A model generated the notes under the pieces. It was not told the origin of the DNA. It searched no databases and was given only the letters and a program-made list of their open reading frames with translations. The translations under genes were made by a program, and so were the position numbers. From Aquimarina spongiae (lineage in GTDB: Bacteria; Bacteroidota; Bacteroidia; Flavobacteriales; Flavobacteriaceae), in NCBI RefSeq assembly GCF_900141785.1, contig NZ_FQYP01000001.1:372001-436000 (forward strand): a stretch of 64,000 nt of DNA. The letters are read 5' to 3'. The first letter of the stretch is position 1; the number at the start of each line of letters is the position of its first letter. This document shows positions 59,614 through 64,000 of the stretch, piece after piece.

Positions 59614-62028
59614 TTATCTAAGCTGTGGATATGAGCCAGGATCTACCTCGTTCATAATATCGTATACCTTTTCGAAAATATCTTCGGTAGATGGTTTACT
59701 AAAATAATCTCCATCAGTTCCAAAGGCAGGTCGATGCGGCTTTGCACTTAGTGTTTGTGGTTTACTGTCTAGATGCGCATAAATATTTTGCTCATCAATC
59801 AGTTTGTGTAATATATACCCTGTTGCACCACCAGGTACGTCTTCGTCTATGACTAGTATTCGATTGGTCTTTGCAACACTCTTTACAATATCGTGATTCA
59901 AATCGAACGGAAGTAAGGATTGCACATCTATTACTTCGGCATTAATACCTACGGTAAGTAATTCTTTTGCAGCTTGCTCAACCAATCTCAACGTAGATCC
60001 GTAGGATACTAATGTAATATCTGTTCCTTCTTTTACAGTTTCAACAACTCCGATTGGTGTTCTGATTTCGGATAGGTTGGAAGGCATTTTTTCTTTTAAT
60101 CGATATCCATTCAAACACTCAACTACTACTGCAGGTTCATCACTCTCTAATAGAGTATTGTAGAAACCTGCTGCTTTTGTCATGTTTCTAGGAACCAAAA
60201 TATGAATACCTCTCAATAGATGAATTAGTCCACCCATTTGTGATCCAGAATGCCATATACCTTCTAATCGGTGTCCTCTGGTTCTTACGATCAATGGAGC
60301 TTTTTGCTTTGCAAGTGTTCGGTAGCGTAATGTAGCAAGATCATCACTTAATCCTTGCACACAATACAAGATATAATCAAGGTATTGAATTTCGGCAATA
60401 GGACGTAAGCCTCGCATTGCCATGCCGATTCCTTGCCCGATAATTGTTGCTTCTCTAATTCCAGCATCAGAGATTCGTATTTCTCCGAATTTTTCTTGAA
60501 GACCTTCTAATCCCTGATTTACATCACCAATCTTACCACTGTCTTCTCCAAAGATTAATGCTTCAGGAACTCTATTAAAAATTTGCTCAAAGTTATCACG
60601 TATAATCACTCTTCCATCTACTGCTTCAGCATTATCCTGATATTCTGGTGCCACCTCTTCAATATTAGTTACTTTGGTGTCAAAATCATTATATAAGTGA
60701 TCGCTATACTTCGGCTGGATTTTATCTATATAAGTATTTACCCACTGTTGTAATGCGCTTTTTTCTGCAAAGTTTTCTTTTACAACATATCTTAAAGCTT
60801 TTCTAGTAGCTTCAAGAATATCCTTACGTATAGGCTCTTCTTTCGAAGCAAGCGTATTTACTAATGGAGTGATAAAGTTTTTGTTAGCACTTTTTTCTTC
60901 TACAGCTTTCAGTTGTTGTAATGCTTCTTGTTGTTCTGATTTGATTTCAGATAGATACGCATTCCAGGCTGCTGTTTTTCCTTGTCGAACTTCTTTTTTA
61001 GCAGTTTTCTCAAGATCCAGCATTTCTTCTGCAGTAGCAATGTTGTGGTCTATGATCCACTCTTTGAACTTTTTGTTACAATCGTGCTCACGTTCCCAGT
61101 TTAGGCGTTCTTCACTTTTGTAACGCTCATGAGATCCTGAAGTAGAATGCCCTTGAGGTTGTGTAAGTTCGGTTACGTGTATGATTACAGGGATATGCTT
61201 TTCTCTTGCGATCTCATCTGCAGTTTCGTAAGCATCCATAAGAGCGGGGTAGTCCCAGCCTTTTACTTTGATGATTTCATATCCTGCTAAATCCTCGGTA
61301 CGTCTAAAACCTTCTAGGATTAAAGAAATATCTTCTTTAGTTGTTTGATGTTTTGCATGTACAGAAATTCCGTATTCATCATCCCAAATGCTAATCACCA
61401 TAGGTACTTGCAGTACCCCAGCGGCATTAATAGTTTCCCAAAAAAGCCCTTCACTTGTACTTGCGTTTCCGATCGTTCCCCATGCTACTTCATTACCATC
61501 GATCGAAAAGTTTTTGAAATTAGCTACGCTTTTTTCATTTCGGAATACTTTTGATGCTTGTGCTAAACCTAAAAGTCTAGGCATTTGTCCAGCAGTAGGA
61601 GAGATATCAGAACTAGAATTCTTTTGCTGAGTAAGATTTTTCCAGCTACCATCTTCGTTCAAGCTATGTGTGGCAAAGTGGCCACCCATTTGTCTACCAG
61701 CTGCAAAAGGTTCTTTTTCTATATTGGTGTGCGCATACAATCCAGCAAAGAACTGCTCTATCGTATACTTATCGATAGCCATCATAAAAGTTTGGTCGCG
61801 ATAATATCCTGATCGGAAATCACCATCTTTAAATACTCTTGCCATGGCAAGTTGTGGTAATTCTTTTCCACCACCAAAAATTCCAAACTTTGATTTTCCT
61901 GTTAATACTTCCCGTCGTCCAAGAAAACTACACTCTCTGCTTATAAGTGCAATTTTATAGTCTCTAAGGATTTGACTTCTATATTCTTCAAATGAAATAT
62001 TTGATGTAGTAACAGTTTCAGATTGCAT
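59614..62028 (-). CDS. Fused alpha-beta 2-oxoacid dehydrogenase E1
   Basis: An 804-residue ThDP enzyme. The alpha part (about 30-340) has the ThDP motif region GNASTSEGLFWETIN and the phosphate/ThDP segment GGHFATHSLN. A helical linker of about 100 residues (340-440) follows. The beta part (about 460-800) has FGEDSGKIGDVNQGL, LDYILYCVQGLSDDLATLRYRT and the conserved VIDVQSLLPFD and IDEDVPGGATG. It matches the branched-chain/pyruvate dehydrogenase E1 of flavobacteria. E2 and E3 are not next to it. The promoter boxes lie just upstream. Confidence 0.94.
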   Translation of the reverse strand: MQSETVTTSNISFEEYRSQILRDYKIALISRECSFLGRREVLTGKSKFGIFGGGKELPQLAMARVFKDGDFRSGYYRDQTFMMAIDKYTIEQFFAGLYAHTNIEKEPFAAGRQMGGHFATHSLNEDGSWKNLTQQKNSSSDISPTAGQMPRLLGLAQASKVFRNEKSVANFKNFSIDGNEVAWGTIGNASTSEGLFWETINAAGVLQVPMVISIWDDEYGISVHAKHQTTKEDISLILEGFRRTEDLAGYEIIKVKGWDYPALMDAYETADEIAREKHIPVIIHVTELTQPQGHSTSGSHERYKSEERLNWEREHDCNKKFKEWIIDHNIATAEEMLDLEKTAKKEVRQGKTAAWNAYLSEIKSEQQEALQQLKAVEEKSANKNFITPLVNTLASKEEPIRKDILEATRKALRYVVKENFAEKSALQQWVNTYIDKIQPKYSDHLYNDFDTKVTNIEEVAPEYQDNAEAVDGRVIIRDNFEQIFNRVPEALIFGEDSGKIGDVNQGLEGLQEKFGEIRISDAGIREATIIGQGIGMAMRGLRPIAEIQYLDYILYCVQGLSDDLATLRYRTLAKQKAPLIVRTRGHRLEGIWHSGSQMGGLIHLLRGIHILVPRNMTKAAGFYNTLLESDEPAVVVECLNGYRLKEKMPSNLSEIRTPIGVVETVKEGTDITLVSYGSTLRLVEQAAKELLTVGINAEVIDVQSLLPFDLNHDIVKSVAKTNRILVIDEDVPGGATGYILHKLIDEQNIYAHLDSKPQTLSAKPHRPAFGTDGDYFSKPSTEDIFEKVYDIMNEVDPGSYPQLR

Positions 62029-62050
62029 ACGAACGACGTTTAAAGGTTTG

Positions 62051-62081
62051 CAAATTTAGTTAAAATGCTGGCCATTTGCAA
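62051..62081 (-). promoter_or_regulatory. Bacteroidota-type promoter of the E1 gene
   Basis: On minus a -33 TTG (62081-62079) and a -7 box TAAATTTG (62058-62051) are 20 bp apart, matching TTG-N17-23-TAnnTTTG. The -7 box is 22 bp before the E1 ATG at 62028. Confidence 0.7.
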
Positions 62082-62225
62082 GACCGATACTCTTAAATTT
62101 TTTAAACATATCTCAGTTAAATTCATTTTTTGTTGATGAATTATTGTTTTTGGGTGTATTTTTAAGGATTGATTAACAAATGTGTAAAATTTTCACATTT
62201 AGGATTTTGAAAAGATGAAAAGAGG

Positions 62226-64000
62226 TTAATACCACTCTCTAGTAAACAATCCGATAAGTGTTTCTGGACTTAATGTAATGATAAACCGAATTTGTTGATC
62301 GTAGTTGGGTTGTGCAATTTCCCAACCCTTACTAGAAACAACGGGGAAGAAGACTTCGAAGAAATCGGCAACCAAACTTAATCGCACTCCGCTGTCAAAA
62401 ACAAATTCTGGAGACGTTCCTCTATTTTTTACTAGTCCTACATCTCCATAGGCGTAGATCCAATTCCAAATATTGGTATTGGCATTAAGGGTAGTAATCC
62501 ACTGATTGGCAAAAGGAACATCGAGTTGGGATTTGAACCCTCCTTCTGCAATGATGATTTGTTGACTTACAAATCCTGTATCTTCACTTCTGCCTAAGTA
62601 ATTAAAATCAAATAAATAGTCTGTAGGTCGATCCAGGGCAAAGCTGAAAAAATCGCCATCCCTTTCTGTGTCATTGAATAAAAATGTACCGGCGAAAAAT
62701 CTTAGGTTTAGCTGTCTGTTGTTTAGGAATAACTTTCTATAGTTTATTGTAGTCGATAGTTTGCTGAAATTTTTAGAAATCTGATAATCTACAGTATATC
62801 CTAAGAAATCAGTTAAGTTGAAATCAGAATATCGATATCTTGCATTAAAAACGTTATAATCTGGTGTTTCTACGGGATTCAATTCATCCCTTTGTCGAAA
62901 TACGTTTACATTTCGCAAAGACAGTCTTTCATTTTTATTGGATCGAAGATCTTCAGGTCTGAAATAGAAGTTTACAGAAGTAGAAAATCTTCTAAACAAC
63001 AAATCAGGAGCATAGCTAAACATGCTACCATTTATTCCGTAACGAATTTGATATAATCCGTGATCTGCAATTTGATTTCTAAAGAAGAAAGAGGCAGACC
63101 CCAACAATTTCTTGGATTTTAAACCATAAGCCGGGGAAATGTTGTACTCAAAGTTTCTTCTTATCAGTGTTTTATTATAGAATTTGGATGCAATCGTAAA
63201 TCCATCATAAACATTAAATTCAAATTCTGGAATAAAGAAAATTTGATGATATCTTGGATCTTCTACATCTTGCAGTAACCTGAATTGAACAGGTTTGTTG
63301 ATGAACCAATTTAGATTTCGGATGTTGTTTCTTCGGTTAACTTCAGGGATATTTTGATCATAATCCAGAGCTACTTTGCTAAGATCATTGTTTGCAATCT
63401 TTACTTTTTTGGTCCCGGTGAATCCCTCGACCCAGGTTTTAGAAACCACGTCTTTTTTACGAAGTCCATATAAAGAAATCGGCATTAAATTATTTTGTCG
63501 ATTCTTTATGGTAACCTCTACAGAGTCTTTGTCTTTTTTTACTGACTGTATTTTGAAGTCTAATTTAACATTGGTATTTACGTAATCTTCAAAAAACCAA
63601 TCTATATTTTTTGGAGACATCGAGGTAAGCGTCTCTCTATACTTTTCAGAATTTGTAGGTTGTAATACATTTTGTTTGTAAAAAGTACTAATGCTTTCAG
63701 CTACGATATTGTCATCTTCTAGATAATCCTCGAGATACTTGAATCCAACACCTGCTTTATACGCATTGGCAATATTTTGATTGAACTTTACCAGTTGATC
63801 CTGGGGGAGTGAGAGAGGCTGATCCAGAAACAACCTTGCCATATTTTTGTAAGCAAGAAAATACTGGTCGTTAAACTCTAAGTCTGCAATATGAAACCAT
63901 CTAACTCCGATGACTTTACTTAGTTTACCGATAATTTTCATATCGGGATAGTGCTGCTCTGTATAGGCCATCATTAAATAAATATGTATGGCATCCCTAA
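62226..64000 (-). CDS. C-terminal part of a gluzincin (M1-like) peptidase family protein, cut by the window edge
   Basis: The frame is open to base 64000; the Met at 63974 is internal, since the frame continues upstream with RDAIHIYLMMAYTEQ. That segment resembles the region just after the zinc motif of gluzincin M1-type peptidases (GLxxYLMMxYxE), so the HExxH site should lie outside the window. About 200 helical residues follow, then a beta-sandwich (VKLDFKIQSVKKDKDSVEVTIKN) and about 330 residues of alternating polar and hydrophobic strands ending LIGLFTREWY, barrel-like and ending in an aromatic residue. Catalysis cannot be judged here. Confidence 0.75.
   Translation of the reverse strand, partial: RDAIHIYLMMAYTEQHYPDMKIIGKLSKVIGVRWFHIADLEFNDQYFLAYKNMARLFLDQPLSLPQDQLVKFNQNIANAYKAGVGFKYLEDYLEDDNIVAESISTFYKQNVLQPTNSEKYRETLTSMSPKNIDWFFEDYVNTNVKLDFKIQSVKKDKDSVEVTIKNRQNNLMPISLYGLRKKDVVSKTWVEGFTGTKKVKIANNDLSKVALDYDQNIPEVNRRNNIRNLNWFINKPVQFRLLQDVEDPRYHQIFFIPEFEFNVYDGFTIASKFYNKTLIRRNFEYNISPAYGLKSKKLLGSASFFFRNQIADHGLYQIRYGINGSMFSYAPDLLFRRFSTSVNFYFRPEDLRSNKNERLSLRNVNVFRQRDELNPVETPDYNVFNARYRYSDFNLTDFLGYTVDYQISKNFSKLSTTINYRKLFLNNRQLNLRFFAGTFLFNDTERDGDFFSFALDRPTDYLFDFNYLGRSEDTGFVSQQIIIAEGGFKSQLDVPFANQWITTLNANTNIWNWIYAYGDVGLVKNRGTSPEFVFDSGVRLSLVADFFEVFFPVVSSKGWEIAQPNYDQQIRFIITLSPETLIGLFTREWY

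Noticed and set aside
1..64000. CRISPR arrays, tRNA genes, insertion sequences
   Set aside because: No regular direct repeats with spacers, no cloverleaf with CCA-type end and no transposase-like frame were seen on either strand.

Overview
The window looks like ordinary chromosome of a member of the Flavobacteriaceae (phylum Bacteroidota). It is AT-rich. Many exported proteins have short signal peptides ending in YGQ, FSQ, FAQ or YAQ, and several genes are preceded by the Bacteroidota -7 box TAnnTTTG. The gene families also fit: a TonB-dependent receptor with an N-terminal carboxypeptidase-regulatory-like domain, a fused alpha-beta 2-oxoacid dehydrogenase E1, an M61 lipoprotein peptidase, and a large hybrid histidine kinase with TPRs. 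The species cannot be fixed from sequence reading alone; a marine genus is plausible. I saw no rRNA, tRNA, CRISPR array, insertion sequence or prophage.

Layout. 1-5.4 kb: ketopantoate-reductase-like protein, RecQ helicase, an NTF2-like protein and a cysE-cysM cysteine pair, all on minus. 5.6-7.4 kb: a DUF2461 protein and a type I GAPDH on plus, closed by a 56-bp perfect palindrome. 7.5-12 kb: a minus-strand run of SDR, azoreductase, TetR regulator, GNAT, NlpC/P60 and thiolase; the TetR regulator has matching operators before itself and before azoR. 12.2-16.4 kb: c-di-AMP phosphodiesterase PgpH, a secreted unknown, a DUF3817 protein and an MscS channel. 16.5-19.9 kb: TonB receptor and a secreted unknown. 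20-29 kb: YchF, hybrid kinase, S9 peptidase, alpha/beta hydrolase and M61 peptidase. 29-33.3 kb: Dabb protein, two adjacent PPK2 polyphosphate kinases, an ArsR-AHSA1 pair, a DUF1801 gene that appears frameshifted, and an NTF2-like protein. 33.6-38.2 kb: topoisomerase IV parE-parC. 38.3-42.4 kb: PhnA-like protein, CPBP protease, SRPBCC protein, two small exported unknowns and TerC. 42.4-45 kb: an XRE regulator, a seven-site operator array, an M14 carboxypeptidase and an Lrp/AsnC regulator. 45-50.8 kb: PEP carboxylase, DinB and NTF2 proteins, two hydrolases with a TetR regulator. 50.9-58.1 kb: menaquinone genes (thioesterase, menF, menD, and menB further on) interrupted by DUF2853, an S1-domain protein and a voltage-gated cation channel. 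58.1-64 kb: two membrane proteins sharing an N-terminus, the fused E1 enzyme, and a peptidase-family protein cut by the window edge.

Most of the content is core metabolism and housekeeping. The most unusual signals are the array of TTTACAnnTGTAAA palindromes between the XRE gene and the M14 gene, with several sites spaced by exactly 35 bp; the voltage-gated channel with a TLEDWTD selectivity filter; the tandem membrane proteins that share their cytoplasmic and membrane module but differ outside the membrane; and a one-base lesion near the 3' end of the DUF1801 gene, which removes a recognisable C-terminus that is still present in another frame.
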